Positions 27,292-36,375 are shown, numbered from the stretch's first letter. The stretch: DNA of 64,000 bases from Pseudomonas sp. FP2309 (GCF_030687575.1 NZ_CP117439.1:2285501-2349500), one strand, 5' to 3'. A program made the numbers and translations. Notes: generated by a model from the letters alone, not told the origin.

Positions 27292-28047
27292 ATGAAACGC
27301 ATCCTGATCATCGGCATTGGCGCCGGCAACCCTGACTACATCACGATGCAGGCCGTGAAGGCGCTGAACCGCACCGACGTGTTTTTCCTGATGGACAAGG
27401 GCCAGAGCAAAGACAAGCTGATCGACCTGCGCCGCGAGATCTGCCAGACCTATATCACCGAACCCGGCTACCGCTTTGTAGAGGCCGATTGCCCCGAGCG
27501 CGTGCGCGGTGACATCGACTACACCACCGCCGTGCAGGACCTGAACCGCGACAAGCAAGCCACCTTCGAACGCATGATCAACGAGGAAATGGCCGACGGT
27601 GAAGTGGGCGCGTTCCTGGCCTGGGGCGACCCGGCGCTGTACGACAGCACCATCCGCATCCTGCAGGCGATCCTGGCCAGCGGCCGCTGTGCATTTGAGT
27701 TTGAGGTGATCCCCGGCATCACCAGCGTGCAGGCCCTGGCGGCGCAGCATAAGGTGGCGTTGAACCGTATCGGCAAGTCTGTGGAGATCACCACCGGTCG
27801 ACGCCTGGCGGCGGGGCAGGCGAGTGATGCCGACACCCTGGTGGTCATGCTCGACGCCGAAGATTCCTACCGCACGGTGGCCGATCAGGACCTGGATATT
27901 TATTGGGGTGCCTACCTGGGCACGCCGGATGAAATCCTGATCAGCGGTAAAGTCAGCGACGTGGCTGACGAGATTCAACGGGTGCGCAAGGCGGCACGCC
28001 TGGCCAATGGCTGGATCATGGATACGTATTTGTTGCGCAAACCCTGA
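27292..28047 (+). CDS. cobF: Precorrin-6A synthase (deacetylating) CobF
   Basis: S-adenosylmethionine-dependent C1 methyltransferase of the aerobic cobalamin pathway; it converts precorrin-5 to precorrin-6A with loss of acetate. The 251 residues match CobF length. Seen: the N-terminal tetrapyrrole-methylase motif IGIGAGNPDYIT (a short form of the GxGxGD loop), FLMDKGQSKDKLIDLRR, the central AFLAWGDPALYDSTIRI and EVIPGITSVQALAAQH. It lies 9 bases after the histidine phosphatase and 12 before the esterase gene, probably one short operon. Confidence 0.95.
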   Translation: MKRILIIGIGAGNPDYITMQAVKALNRTDVFFLMDKGQSKDKLIDLRREICQTYITEPGYRFVEADCPERVRGDIDYTTAVQDLNRDKQATFERMINEEMADGEVGAFLAWGDPALYDSTIRILQAILASGRCAFEFEVIPGITSVQALAAQHKVALNRIGKSVEITTGRRLAAGQASDADTLVVMLDAEDSYRTVADQDLDIYWGAYLGTPDEILISGKVSDVADEIQRVRKAARLANGWIMDTYLLRKP

Positions 28048-28059
28048 GGTAACGTCCCC

Positions 28060-28779
28060 ATGTTCAAGCTGTTTGCCCTCGCGCTGACCCTGGTGGCCGG
28101 CGTTGCCCACGCTGATTCCGAGTTGCACACCGATTTGCCGCTCGCTTACCTGGAACAGAGCCAAAGCGATGCGCGCAATGAGCCGCTGGTGATCTTTTTG
28201 CACGGGTTCGGCAGCAATGAGGAAGACCTGTTCGGCATCAAGGACGCGTTGCCGTCCACATGGACCTACTTGTCCGTACGCGCGCCGATACCGGTGCAGC
28301 CCAGCGGGTTTCGCTGGTTTACCAAGACGCCGGGTGACGGCGATTACGATGGTGTGACCGCTGATTTGCGCAGCAGCGCCAAGCTGATCAAGGACTTCGT
28401 CGTCAAGGCCACCGCGAAATACCACACGCAAAGCGATCGGGTGTTCCTGGTGGGGTTCAGTCAGGGCGCGATCATGTCTTATGAGGTGGCTTTGCGTGAT
28501 CCCGCTCTGGTGCGGGGCATTGCGGCGTTGAGTGGCAGCCTGTTGCCGGTGCTCAAGGCAGAGCTCAAGCCGGATCAGCGCTTGGGCAAACTGGCGATCT
28601 TTATCGGCCACGGCACGCTGGACCAGGCGTTGCCGTATGTCTCGGCGACGCGGGCGAATGAGGTGCTGGTGGGGTTGGGGTTGCAACCCGAGTTTCATGG
28701 GTACCCGGGGATGAATCACACCGTCAGTGAGGCGCAGTTGAGCGATTTGAAGGCCTGGTTGCAGAAGAGCCTGCGCTGA
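28060..28779 (+). CDS. Secreted alpha/beta-hydrolase, phospholipase/carboxylesterase family
   Basis: A 239-residue protein with a signal peptide (about 1-19, ending AHA). The fold is that of the YpfH/carboxylesterase (dienelactone-hydrolase-like) family: LVIFLHGFGSNEEDLFGI for the oxyanion region, GFSQGAIMS with nucleophile Ser at about 132, GHGTLDQALPY carrying the Asp region, and a C-terminal MNHTVSE with the catalytic His. GAGG precedes the start. Likely a periplasmic esterase or acyl-protein thioesterase-like enzyme; the substrate is unknown. The link to cobF is only adjacency. Confidence 0.9.
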   Translation: MFKLFALALTLVAGVAHADSELHTDLPLAYLEQSQSDARNEPLVIFLHGFGSNEEDLFGIKDALPSTWTYLSVRAPIPVQPSGFRWFTKTPGDGDYDGVTADLRSSAKLIKDFVVKATAKYHTQSDRVFLVGFSQGAIMSYEVALRDPALVRGIAALSGSLLPVLKAELKPDQRLGKLAIFIGHGTLDQALPYVSATRANEVLVGLGLQPEFHGYPGMNHTVSEAQLSDLKAWLQKSLR

Positions 28780-28808
28780 CGGAGTGTCTGTCGGCTATTG
28801 AGTCGGCG

Positions 28809-29363
28809 TTACTTACCGCCTGTAATCTGCTTCACCAGCGCGGCATGCCCCTTCGCATCGTCGGCCCGCGAGATTGCCTGGATCACCAGCAGCTGGTTGC
28901 CCGAGCCGCCCAGGAAGGTGGAGTTCAAGGTCTTGCCGCCGCCCTGGGTGGCGGTGCTGTCCACCTGGCGCAGGCCCAGGCCTTTGAGGGTCAGTTTTTT
29001 CTCACTGAGTTTCTTGAAGTCGGGCAGGGCGGCGCTTTGGTCCTTGATGAAACCGGCCACGGCGCCGTCGAGGAACTTCGAGTCGTTGTCCTGGATGTTT
29101 ACCCCATCGTTGCGCACGGTTTCGGCGACGATCACCACACTTTTCGTGGTTTGGTTGGCGTACATCGTGCCCTGGGTGTCGGCGGTGCCGTCTTCGGCCT
29201 TGCCGGCCGGCAGGGTGTCGGCCGCGTAGGCCTTGGGCAGGGTGAAGGTGAACTTGCCGCCCAGGGTGGAGATGGTCTGGGTGGTGGGCTTGGCTGCGGC
29301 GAACGCGCTGCCCGCGGCGAGCACGAGGGCCAGCAGGGCGGCGGTCTTGGTGAAGGTGGCCAT
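28809..29363 (-). CDS. Small secreted protein of unknown function
   Basis: A 184-residue protein with a clear signal peptide (about 1-22, ending AFA). The mature part is short, beta-rich and Lys-rich (STLGGKFTFTLPKAYAA, then VVIVAETVRNDGVNIQDND) and ends ALVKQITGGK. It resembles DcrB/DUF1795-type periplasmic proteins in pattern, but the match is weak. A 14-bp inverted repeat lies immediately upstream (29379-29426). No neighbour points to a pathway. Confidence 0.8.
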   Translation of the reverse strand: MATFTKTAALLALVLAAGSAFAAAKPTTQTISTLGGKFTFTLPKAYAADTLPAGKAEDGTADTQGTMYANQTTKSVVIVAETVRNDGVNIQDNDSKFLDGAVAGFIKDQSAALPDFKKLSEKKLTLKGLGLRQVDSTATQGGGKTLNSTFLGGSGNQLLVIQAISRADDAKGHAALVKQITGGK

Positions 29364-29378
29364 GAAGCGCTCCAGTGA

Positions 29379-29426
29379 TGAACGAAATTGCGGAACATTC
29401 TGTCAGAAATTTCGCAATTTCGTTCA
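29379..29426. repeat. Long inverted repeat upstream of the secreted-protein gene
   Basis: Perfect 14-bp arms TGAACGAAATTGCG (29379-29392) and CGCAATTTCGTTCA (29413-29426) separated by 20 bases. It lies between the end of the antiporter gene and the start of the secreted-protein gene, both on the minus strand. No T-run follows on either strand, so it fits an operator or RNA hairpin better than an intrinsic terminator. Confidence 0.6.
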
Positions 29427-29435
29427 CCCGCAGGC

Positions 29436-31244
29436 TCACCCCTTGTCGGACTCCTCCTCAAGGCGGTCCATCTCAAACAGTCGCGCCAGTTCCGTGCGGG
29501 CTTCCTGGGCGGTTTGCATCACCTTGGCGGCATCGTCGTAGACCGCGTGTTGGGCGGCCAGCACTTGCAGGTCGTGGTTCTTGAAGCGGTTGATGCGCGC
29601 ATCGGCCTGGGCTTGGGTCAGGCCCAGGCCGACCAGGGTGCGGCGGCTCATTTCCAGGCTGGAATAGAAGGTCTCGCGCACCGGCGACGCATCCAGGTCC
29701 ACCAGACGATGCACGTGCTGGCGGTTACGGGCACGGGCGATGATCTTCATGTGCGGATAGAGGTTGCGCACCAACTCGGCGGTCTTGATGTTGATCTCCG
29801 GGTCGTCCATGGCGATCACGAAGAACTCCGCCTGGTCGACCTTGGCCGCGTGCAGGATCTCGGGGCGTTGCGGGTCGCCGTAGAACACCGGCATGCCGCC
29901 GAAGCTGCGGGTCAGCTCGATGGTTTCCACCGAGGTGTCGAGGGCGATGAACGAGATGTTCTGGGCGCGCAGGATCCGCGCCACGATCTGTCCCATCCGT
30001 CCCATGCCGGCGATCACCACCCGCGGCGCATCGCTCTCGATGGCGCGGAATTCCTCCGGCACATGCACTGGTTTGACCTTGGGCTTGAACAGCTTTGGGC
30101 ACACCAACAGCAGTAGCGGCGTGACGGCCATGGACAGGGTGATGGTCAGCACCAGGATGTCGTACAGGTGCGGTTCGAACAGGCCCTGGTCGCGGCCGAT
30201 CTTGAACACCACGAAGGCGAACTCACCGCCCGCCGCCAGCACCACACCCAGGCGCAAGGCACTTTCGCGGTTGAGGTCGCCCACCAGCCGGCCCACGGCA
30301 TAGAGCAGCGGCAACTTGAGGCCGATCAACAGCAGCGTCAGGCCAATCACCACCAGCGGTGAACTGAGCAGCAGGCTGAGGTTGGCGCCCATGCCCACGC
30401 TGATAAAAAACAACCCGAGCAACAGGCCCTTGAACGGTTCGATCTGGGATTCCAGTTCGTGGCGGTATTCGGAATCCGCCAGCAGCAGGCCGGCGAGGAA
30501 CGCGCCCAGCGCCATGGACACGCCTACCAGTTCCATCAGCCAGGCCGTGCCGATCACCACCAGCAAAGCGGTGGCTGTGGACACTTCGCGCAGGCCGGTC
30601 TTGGCGACGATGCGAAACACCGGTCGCAGCAGGTAACGCCCGCCGATGATCACCACCGCAATGCTGCCGAGGATCTGCAGCACGTGTTGCACGCCTTGGG
30701 CTTCGGTGGTCGGGTGATCACTGCCGGCCAGCAGCGGCACCATGGCGATCAACGGGATCGCGGCGATGTCCTGGAACAGCAGGATGGCAAACGCCAGCCG
30801 ACCGTGGGGCTGGTTCAGCTCTTTGCGTTCGGCCAGGCTTTGCAGACCGAATGCGGTGGACGACAGCGCCAGGCCCAGACCCAGCACGATGGCGCTGTTC
30901 CAGGCCTGCCCAAACACCCAGAGCGCCACGGCGCCCATCACCAACCCGGTCAACAGCACCTGGGCCAGGCCGACCCCGAAGACCGCCTTGCGCATCACCC
31001 ATAAACGCTTGGGTGACAGTTCCAGGCCAATGATGAACAGCAGCAACACCACGCCCAGCTCGGAGAACTGCGCCACGCTTTGCGGGTTGCCGATCAGGCC
31101 CAGCACCGACGGGCCGATGATCACACCGGCAAACAGATAGCCCAACACCGCGCCGAGTTGCAGGCGCTTGGCCAGTGGCACGGTCAGCACAGCGGCGAGC
31201 AGGAACACTACGGCTGCTTGTAACAGGTTGCCTTCATGGGGCAT
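29436..31244 (-). CDS. KefB/KefC-type monovalent cation:proton antiporter (CPA2 family)
   Basis: A 602-residue inner-membrane transporter: about 12 helices (residues 6-380), then a cytosolic RCK/TrkA-N domain (about 400-520; PRVVIAGMGRMGQIVARILR is the Rossmann glycine motif) and a short C-terminal tail. The conserved membrane motif LLLFIIGLELSPKRLW and the substrate-site region LALSSTAFGLQSLAE are visible. Length and order match glutathione-gated K+/H+ antiporters of the KefB/KefC group. Start ATG 31244 (MPHEGN) is preferred over one nine codons upstream because GGAG lies six bases before it. Confidence 0.93.
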   Translation of the reverse strand: MPHEGNLLQAAVVFLLAAVLTVPLAKRLQLGAVLGYLFAGVIIGPSVLGLIGNPQSVAQFSELGVVLLLFIIGLELSPKRLWVMRKAVFGVGLAQVLLTGLVMGAVALWVFGQAWNSAIVLGLGLALSSTAFGLQSLAERKELNQPHGRLAFAILLFQDIAAIPLIAMVPLLAGSDHPTTEAQGVQHVLQILGSIAVVIIGGRYLLRPVFRIVAKTGLREVSTATALLVVIGTAWLMELVGVSMALGAFLAGLLLADSEYRHELESQIEPFKGLLLGLFFISVGMGANLSLLLSSPLVVIGLTLLLIGLKLPLLYAVGRLVGDLNRESALRLGVVLAAGGEFAFVVFKIGRDQGLFEPHLYDILVLTITLSMAVTPLLLLVCPKLFKPKVKPVHVPEEFRAIESDAPRVVIAGMGRMGQIVARILRAQNISFIALDTSVETIELTRSFGGMPVFYGDPQRPEILHAAKVDQAEFFVIAMDDPEINIKTAELVRNLYPHMKIIARARNRQHVHRLVDLDASPVRETFYSSLEMSRRTLVGLGLTQAQADARINRFKNHDLQVLAAQHAVYDDAAKVMQTAQEARTELARLFEMDRLEEESDKG

Positions 31245-31410
31245 TGCGAACTCCAGAATCTTTAAAACCAATCAACAGGCGCGTATTAGAGCGCTTTTTG
31301 CCGGTTGAAAATTGTGTTTTTGCTGCGTGGTCGTGAGATATCGCGTGATGGGCGTTGTCGCTCAGCCTTTGTTACTATCGCTCCCCCTCGTCACCAGGAG
31401 TCACTGCCCC

Positions 31411-32964
31411 ATGCAACACCAGTGGGATGAAATGCACCGCACCCGCAAGCCCACGTTCGTACTGTGTGGCGAGCCCCAGGGGGATGTGCTCAATCTCTAT
31501 GTTCACGGTTATTCAGCGTTCTTTAACCGGCAACAACTGGGCAATTTCCAGCAGCAGTTGGCGCGCATTGAGGGCTCGACCAATCTGATGCTGTTCTGGC
31601 CGGCGGGGCACTTTCTGGAGAACCTGTTTGCACCTTTCAAGGAAGTGATTGGCGCGATGCTCGGCGGCGGCAGTGTGGGGGCTGCCACCGTGGGCGTGGG
31701 CAAGGCGATTGCGTATTTCCTGGACCACTATAAAAGCGTCGAGGCGCGAGTGGATGAGGTGGCCAAGAGCCTGCTGCCGGAACTGGCCGGCTACCTGCAA
31801 GGCCAGGCGCTGCCAGTGCGGCGTATCAATTTGATCGGGCATTCCCTGGGCGCGCGGATTCTGGTCAAGAGCCTGCTGGCCAGTCCTGAAACCGCGCGTG
31901 AGCTGCCTTTGGACAACTTGCTGCTGATGGGCGGCGCGATCTGCACATCGAGCCCCTGGGATGAGGTGTCTGCGCCACTCAAGGGACGGCTGATCAACTG
32001 CCACTCCAGCAAGGATTGGGCCTTGGCCCTGAAGCCGGACACCGAGCGTTGCATCGGGCGTTATGCGATCCCCGTGACGCCGGCGCTGAAGGCGAAGGTG
32101 ACCAATGTGCATTTGGCCACCTTCGACCACGCCGCCTACTGGCCGCAGTTACAAACAGTGGTGCAGTACACCGACCTGCTGCACGAACGACGCGGCATGA
32201 TTCGCTCCGACCAGCGCAGTGCCGAGGTGCGCTTTGCCGAAGAAGACACCGAGTTGTTCCCGGCCTTGGTGCAGGCGCGGCCTGAGGAGTTGAAATTCCT
32301 CGCCGAGTTGATGGCGCAAAAGCGCAGTGCATCGATTGACACCACGGTGCGTGAGCCGCTCAAGCTGGCCATCGAGTTGCAGCGCATGGGTGGCGATACC
32401 TTTATGAACCTGGCCCGTGGTCATGGTGTGAGTTACCGCCAGATCGCCGAGGACGTGGCGCAGCGCCTGGGGATCAAGTTTGACGACCCGCTTGAGAGCG
32501 TGGTGCTGGCGGACATTGAAGCCCAGGTCGCAGAAAAACTGATCGAGCAGTACAAGGACAAACTCAGCAACGCTGACCGGCAAGTATTCGATGCCGAACT
32601 CAAGGCCGCCGCGCAAAAAGAGCAGGGCTTGTTCAATCGCATCGACCTTGGCCGTTCGGCCACCACTGCCTTGAGCGGTACGGCATTGGCGGGGCTGACC
32701 GGGTTTATCCTGCGTCGGGGGGCGGCCACTGCAATTCCGGTGGTGGGGCAGGCGTTGGCGGCGGCGATGCTGCTGGTGAGCGGGGTGCGGGCATTTTCGG
32801 GGCCGGCCTATTCGATCACCACCCTCGCCGTGCTGGTGATCGGTGTGATTCGCCAGCGCATGGAGCGTGAGGCGCTGAACCAGGAGATGGACCTGGTGGT
32901 GCAGGTGGTGGAAGCGTTCGACCTGCCGCGGGATACGGTGATGCGCACGGTTGCATCCGACTGA
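31411..32964 (+). CDS. Lipase-fold hydrolase fused to a YaaW-like (UPF0174) C-terminal region
   Basis: A 517-residue protein, ATG 31411 with AGGAG at 31396-31400. The N-terminal half (about 25-260) is an alpha/beta hydrolase of the DUF726/TMCO4 type: LYVHGYSAFF, the nucleophile elbow LIGHSLGARI (Ser about 147) and a hydrophobic glycine-rich segment (about 85-105). The C-terminal half (about 300-500) resembles YaaW/UPF0174: FMNLARGHGVSYRQIAEDVA, GIKFDDP, then two hydrophobic helices (GTALAGLTGFIL and the AIPVVGQALAAAM region). The fusion suggests a membrane-associated esterase. Substrate and role are unknown. It is flanked by an antiporter and mntH without clear operon links. Confidence 0.8.
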   Translation: MQHQWDEMHRTRKPTFVLCGEPQGDVLNLYVHGYSAFFNRQQLGNFQQQLARIEGSTNLMLFWPAGHFLENLFAPFKEVIGAMLGGGSVGAATVGVGKAIAYFLDHYKSVEARVDEVAKSLLPELAGYLQGQALPVRRINLIGHSLGARILVKSLLASPETARELPLDNLLLMGGAICTSSPWDEVSAPLKGRLINCHSSKDWALALKPDTERCIGRYAIPVTPALKAKVTNVHLATFDHAAYWPQLQTVVQYTDLLHERRGMIRSDQRSAEVRFAEEDTELFPALVQARPEELKFLAELMAQKRSASIDTTVREPLKLAIELQRMGGDTFMNLARGHGVSYRQIAEDVAQRLGIKFDDPLESVVLADIEAQVAEKLIEQYKDKLSNADRQVFDAELKAAAQKEQGLFNRIDLGRSATTALSGTALAGLTGFILRRGAATAIPVVGQALAAAMLLVSGVRAFSGPAYSITTLAVLVIGVIRQRMEREALNQEMDLVVQVVEAFDLPRDTVMRTVASD

Positions 32965-33005
32965 TAAGCTGCGCGCCTGTCTAGTGTGTTTGCCTGGGAT
33001 ACCGC

Positions 33006-34325
33006 GTGAAATTCAGCCTGCCAAAAATCGCTACCGCCCCGTTCTGCCCGCCGGAAGTGGCCGGTTCCGTCGCCGTTGATCCCAAGGCGTCGTTCTTCAA
33101 GCGCGTCCTGATGTTTGCCGGCCCTGGCTTGCTGGTCTCTATCGGTTACATGGACCCCGGCAATTGGGCCACCGCCATCGAGGCGGGTTCGCGTTATGGC
33201 TACAGCTTATTGTTTGTGGTGTTACTCGCCAGCCTGGCGGGCATGGCGCTGCAGTGTCTGTGCTCGCGACTGGGCATCGCCACCGGCAAGGACCTGGCGC
33301 AACTGTGCCGCGAGCGCTACAGCAAACGCTCCTCACGCACCCAGTGGGTGTTGGCGGAGATCTCGATCATCGCCACCGACCTTGCCGAAGTGCTCGGCTG
33401 CGCCCTGGCGTTTCACTTGCTGCTGGGCGTCTCGCTGACCACCGGCATTGTGATTACCGCGTTCGATACGTTGTTGGTGTTGGCCCTGCAAAACCGTGGG
33501 TTTCGTCGCCTGGAAGCGATCATGCTGGCGTTGGTGGCGACCATCGGTGTGTGTTTCTTTATCGAGCTGGCGCTGATCAAGCCTTATTGGCCGGACGTGT
33601 TCAGCGGCTTTGCGCCGTCCCTGTCGGCCATCAGCGATGCCGCACCGCTGTACCTGGCCATCGGCATCCTGGGGGCGACGGTGATGCCCCATAATCTCTA
33701 CCTGCATAGCTCAATCGTGCAGACCCGCCTGATCGGCAAGGACCTGGCCAGCAAGCAGGACGCGGTCAAGCTGGCGCGTATCGACACCATCGGCTCCCTG
33801 GCCCTGGCGTTGTTGGTCAATGGTGCCATCCTGGTACTCGCCGCCGCTGCCTTCCATAAGACCGGGCATACCGACGTGGTGGAAATCCAGGACGCCTACC
33901 ACCTGCTCGACCCGTTGGTCGGCGGTGCGTTCGCCAGCATCCTGTTTGGTATTGCCTTGCTGGCGTCCGGGCAAAGCTCGACGTTTACCGGCACCATCGC
34001 CGGGCAGGTGATCATGGAAGGTTACTTGAACCTGCGCATTCCCTGCTGGCAACGCCGTTTGATCACCCGTGGGCTGGCGCTGATCCCGGCATTTGTCGGT
34101 GTGTGGGTGATGGGCGACGATGCGATCGGCAAGTTGCTGATTCTGAGCCAGGTGGTGCTGAGCCTGCAGCTGCCTTTCGCGCTGTACCCGCTGATCCGCA
34201 TGACCGGCGACAAGCAACTGATGGGGCCGTTCGTCAACCGGCTGCCGACGCGGGTGCTGGCGTGGTTTCTGTTCGCCGTGATCAGTGGCGCGAACGCGTG
34301 GTTGATCGCTCAGTGGCTGTTTTGA
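33006..34325 (+). CDS. mntH: Nramp-family divalent metal transporter MntH
   Basis: Proton-coupled Mn(II)/Fe(II) importer of the inner membrane, 439 residues with about 11 helices. Diagnostic motifs: DPGNWATAIEAGS in helix 1 (metal ligands Asp and Asn) and TVMPHNLYLHS in helix 6 (MPH), plus the Nramp signature region ALLASGQSSTFTGTIAGQ. It starts with GTG at 33006; the ribosome-binding site is weak. The N-terminal tail of about 35 residues precedes helix 1. No Fur or MntR box was recognised in the short upstream gap. Confidence 0.95.
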   Translation: MKFSLPKIATAPFCPPEVAGSVAVDPKASFFKRVLMFAGPGLLVSIGYMDPGNWATAIEAGSRYGYSLLFVVLLASLAGMALQCLCSRLGIATGKDLAQLCRERYSKRSSRTQWVLAEISIIATDLAEVLGCALAFHLLLGVSLTTGIVITAFDTLLVLALQNRGFRRLEAIMLALVATIGVCFFIELALIKPYWPDVFSGFAPSLSAISDAAPLYLAIGILGATVMPHNLYLHSSIVQTRLIGKDLASKQDAVKLARIDTIGSLALALLVNGAILVLAAAAFHKTGHTDVVEIQDAYHLLDPLVGGAFASILFGIALLASGQSSTFTGTIAGQVIMEGYLNLRIPCWQRRLITRGLALIPAFVGVWVMGDDAIGKLLILSQVVLSLQLPFALYPLIRMTGDKQLMGPFVNRLPTRVLAWFLFAVISGANAWLIAQWLF

Positions 34326-34330
34326 GGTGC

Positions 34331-34358
34331 AGGGGCCCGGAAATCAGCACGGGCCTCT
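34331..34358. terminator. Possible bidirectional terminator between mntH and the LysR gene
   Basis: AGGGGCCCG-N10-CGGGCCTCT forms a 9-bp stem with one G:T pair between two convergent genes. There is no T-run on the plus strand, so efficiency is uncertain. Confidence 0.4.
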
Positions 34359-34379
34359 CTCAACCCTTCTGTACATTCC

Positions 34380-35312
34380 TTACCGGTCCCAATACGGCAC
34401 CGCTCCAAAACACTCTACAAAGTAATCGATCACCGTCCTGACCTTCAGCGACAGGCGCCGGCTGCCCGGCCACAGTGCCGCAATCTGTTGAGGTTCCAGG
34501 GTGGTCGCCACGTCGTATTCCGTCAGCACTGCCTGCAAGGTGCCGGCGCGCAGGCTTTCACCGATCAGCCAGGACGGAAACACCACCAGCCCCAGGCCCT
34601 GTTCGGCGGCGTGGGTGAGGGTGTCGGCATGGTTGCCGGTGACCGGGCCTTTGACGCTGTAGGACGTCCAGTCGCCCTGATCGCGGCGAAAGAACCAGCG
34701 TTGCTGGCCGGTGACACCTTTGTAGGCCAGGCATTGATGATGTTTGAGTTCGTCGGGGTGCGTGGGCGTGCCGTGCTCTGCCAGGTACGCCGGGCTGGCG
34801 GCGATACGAAAGCGCTGCGGGGCGAAGATGCGGGCCTGCATGCTGGAGTCGTTGAGCACGCCGATGCGAAACAGCAAATCGGTGCCGTCCTGTAGCGGGT
34901 CGACGTAGGTGTCGGTTTGCTGGATATCCAGTTGCAGCTTCGGGTAACGCCGGCATAGCTCGCCCAGCCAAGGCGAGAGATGCCGCTGGCCGAACACCAT
35001 CGGTGCATTGATGCGCACCACGCCGCTGGGTTCGCTGTCCTGTTCCTGCAAGGCCTGGCTGGCGGCTTCCAACTGTTCGAGCATCAAGCGGGCATGCCCG
35101 CCCAGCAGGCGACCGGCTTCGGTGGGGCTCACCGCGCGCGTGTGGCGATAGAGCAACTGCTGGCCGAGGGCCTGTTCCATCAGTTGGATCTGGCGCGAGA
35201 TGGAGGAGGGCGCCAGGCCTTCGCGCCGCGCCACTTCAGAAAAACTGCCGTGGTCGAGCACTGCGACGAACAGGCGCAGGGCCTTGAAACTCAATTCATT
35301 CAAACCGTGCAT
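34380..35312 (-). CDS. LysR-family transcriptional regulator
   Basis: A 310-residue regulator with a standard LysR helix-turn-helix (about 8-66: LRLFVAVLDHGSFSEVAR and SSISRQIQLMEQALGQQL) and an effector domain of the CrgA/DsdC-like group (about 95-305; VVRINAPMVFGQRHLSPWL). It is divergent from the pair of small DMT-type transporters starting at 35430 and probably controls them, as is usual for LysR genes. The 117-base gap holds TTATCCG (35347-35353) and its inverse CGGATAA (35385-35391), a candidate binding site. Confidence 0.92.
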   Translation of the reverse strand: MHGLNELSFKALRLFVAVLDHGSFSEVARREGLAPSSISRQIQLMEQALGQQLLYRHTRAVSPTEAGRLLGGHARLMLEQLEAASQALQEQDSEPSGVVRINAPMVFGQRHLSPWLGELCRRYPKLQLDIQQTDTYVDPLQDGTDLLFRIGVLNDSSMQARIFAPQRFRIAASPAYLAEHGTPTHPDELKHHQCLAYKGVTGQQRWFFRRDQGDWTSYSVKGPVTGNHADTLTHAAEQGLGLVVFPSWLIGESLRAGTLQAVLTEYDVATTLEPQQIAALWPGSRRLSLKVRTVIDYFVECFGAVPYWDR

Positions 35313-35346
35313 CGGGGCTCCGTGCTGTGCGTTTTACGCAAAGGTG

Positions 35347-35391
35347 TTATCCGTATGCTCCCATTTATCGCACAGCACAGCCATCGGATAA
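35347..35391. promoter_or_regulatory. Inverted repeat in the LysR/DMT divergent promoter region
   Basis: TTATCCG-N31-CGGATAA, 7-bp arms in the gap between a LysR gene and the divergent transporter pair. Candidate regulator-binding site by position; the long spacer keeps confidence low. Confidence 0.35.
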
Positions 35392-35429
35392 TGCGCGCCA
35401 TTCAAAACAGCGTTCAACGCAGGTGATGT

Positions 35430-35918
35430 ATGCAATCCAGATCTATCGAAGGTGTGGCACCGGCCAAGCCGAAAATTAACCTGTTGCGGCTGCTGCTCTT
35501 GCCGCTGGTGATCCTGGCCGGCATGGGCTTGTCGGTGGAAGCCGGTTTGCTCGGGCCGCTGGGCGAGCAGGTGGGGCATTTATGGGCGACCCTGAGCATT
35601 TTTGGCGTGGGCTCGGCAATTCTGGGGTTGCTGCTGCTGTTCAGCGGCCCGCAAAAGGGCCCGGCACTCACCGAGCTGCCGCGCTGGCAGTTGATCGGTG
35701 GTTTCCTGGGGCCGATCTACGTGGTGGTGCTGACCCTGGCCACCCCCCATATCGGTATCGCCATGACCATGATCGCGATCCTCTCGGGACAGGTGGGCAA
35801 GAGCGTATTGATCGACCATTTCGGCTGGTTCGGCACCGCGCGCAAGCGCGTCAATGGCGAGCGCTGGATTGCCCTGGCGTTGATTGTGGCGGCACTTGTT
35901 TTGATTGCACGAGGATAA
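35430..35918 (+). CDS. DMT-superfamily small membrane protein (DUF606/YdcZ type), first of pair
   Basis: A 162-residue protein with five hydrophobic helices. It belongs to the DUF606/YdcZ type of half-size drug/metabolite transporters (QLIGGFLGPIYVVVLTLATP, then IAMTMIAILSGQVGKSVLIDHFGWF). It has a longer polar N-terminus than its partner. The second half-size gene starts four bases after its stop, so the two probably form a heterodimer. The divergent LysR gene is the likely regulator. The substrate is unknown. Confidence 0.88.
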   Translation: MQSRSIEGVAPAKPKINLLRLLLLPLVILAGMGLSVEAGLLGPLGEQVGHLWATLSIFGVGSAILGLLLLFSGPQKGPALTELPRWQLIGGFLGPIYVVVLTLATPHIGIAMTMIAILSGQVGKSVLIDHFGWFGTARKRVNGERWIALALIVAALVLIARG

Positions 35919-35922
35919 GGCG

Positions 35923-36375
35923 ATGAATCTGATTCTGTTATTGGTCGTGGTGGTGGCAGCGGGCGCGGTGTTGAGCGTGCAGGCGGCCATCAACGGGCGT
36001 CTGGGCCAGACGGTGGGCGTGCTGCGCAGCAGTCTGGTGACCTTTGGGGTCGGCGCCCTTGTGACGGCCCTGCTGATTTTTTTCTTCGAGCCCGCCCAGG
36101 CCGTGAGCTTGCTGGAAGTGCCCAAATGGCAACTGACCGGTGCGCTGTTCGGTGTGGTGTACATGATGGTGATGGTCGGTGCGGTACCGGTGGTTGGCGC
36201 GGCAGTGGCGACCGTTGCGGTGATCACGGGGCAGTTGGCCATGGGGATGTTGATCGACAACTTCGGCTGGCTGGGCAACCCGGCGATTGAGCTGTCAGGC
36301 AGTCGGATCGTGGCGATGGTGTGTCTGGCCCTGGCCCTGGTGTTCATGTATCGCAGCAACACGCGAACCGACTGA
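35923..36375 (+). CDS. DMT-superfamily small membrane protein (DUF606/YdcZ type), second of pair
   Basis: A 150-residue partner of the preceding gene with the same five-helix layout (GAVLSVQAAINGRLGQ, PKWQLTGALFGVVYMM, ITGQLAMGMLIDNFGWLG). Start ATG 35923 follows AGGATAAGG and is preferred over an ATG 18 bases upstream that overlaps the previous gene. Paired half-size transporters of this family usually function together. No neighbour reveals the substrate. Confidence 0.88.
   Translation: MNLILLLVVVVAAGAVLSVQAAINGRLGQTVGVLRSSLVTFGVGALVTALLIFFFEPAQAVSLLEVPKWQLTGALFGVVYMMVMVGAVPVVGAAVATVAVITGQLAMGMLIDNFGWLGNPAIELSGSRIVAMVCLALALVFMYRSNTRTD

Noticed and set aside
26641..28719. Long minus-strand open frame opposite the histidine phosphatase, cobF and esterase genes
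   Set aside because: The plus strand encodes three recognisable enzymes in tight order. The antisense product has low-complexity composition.
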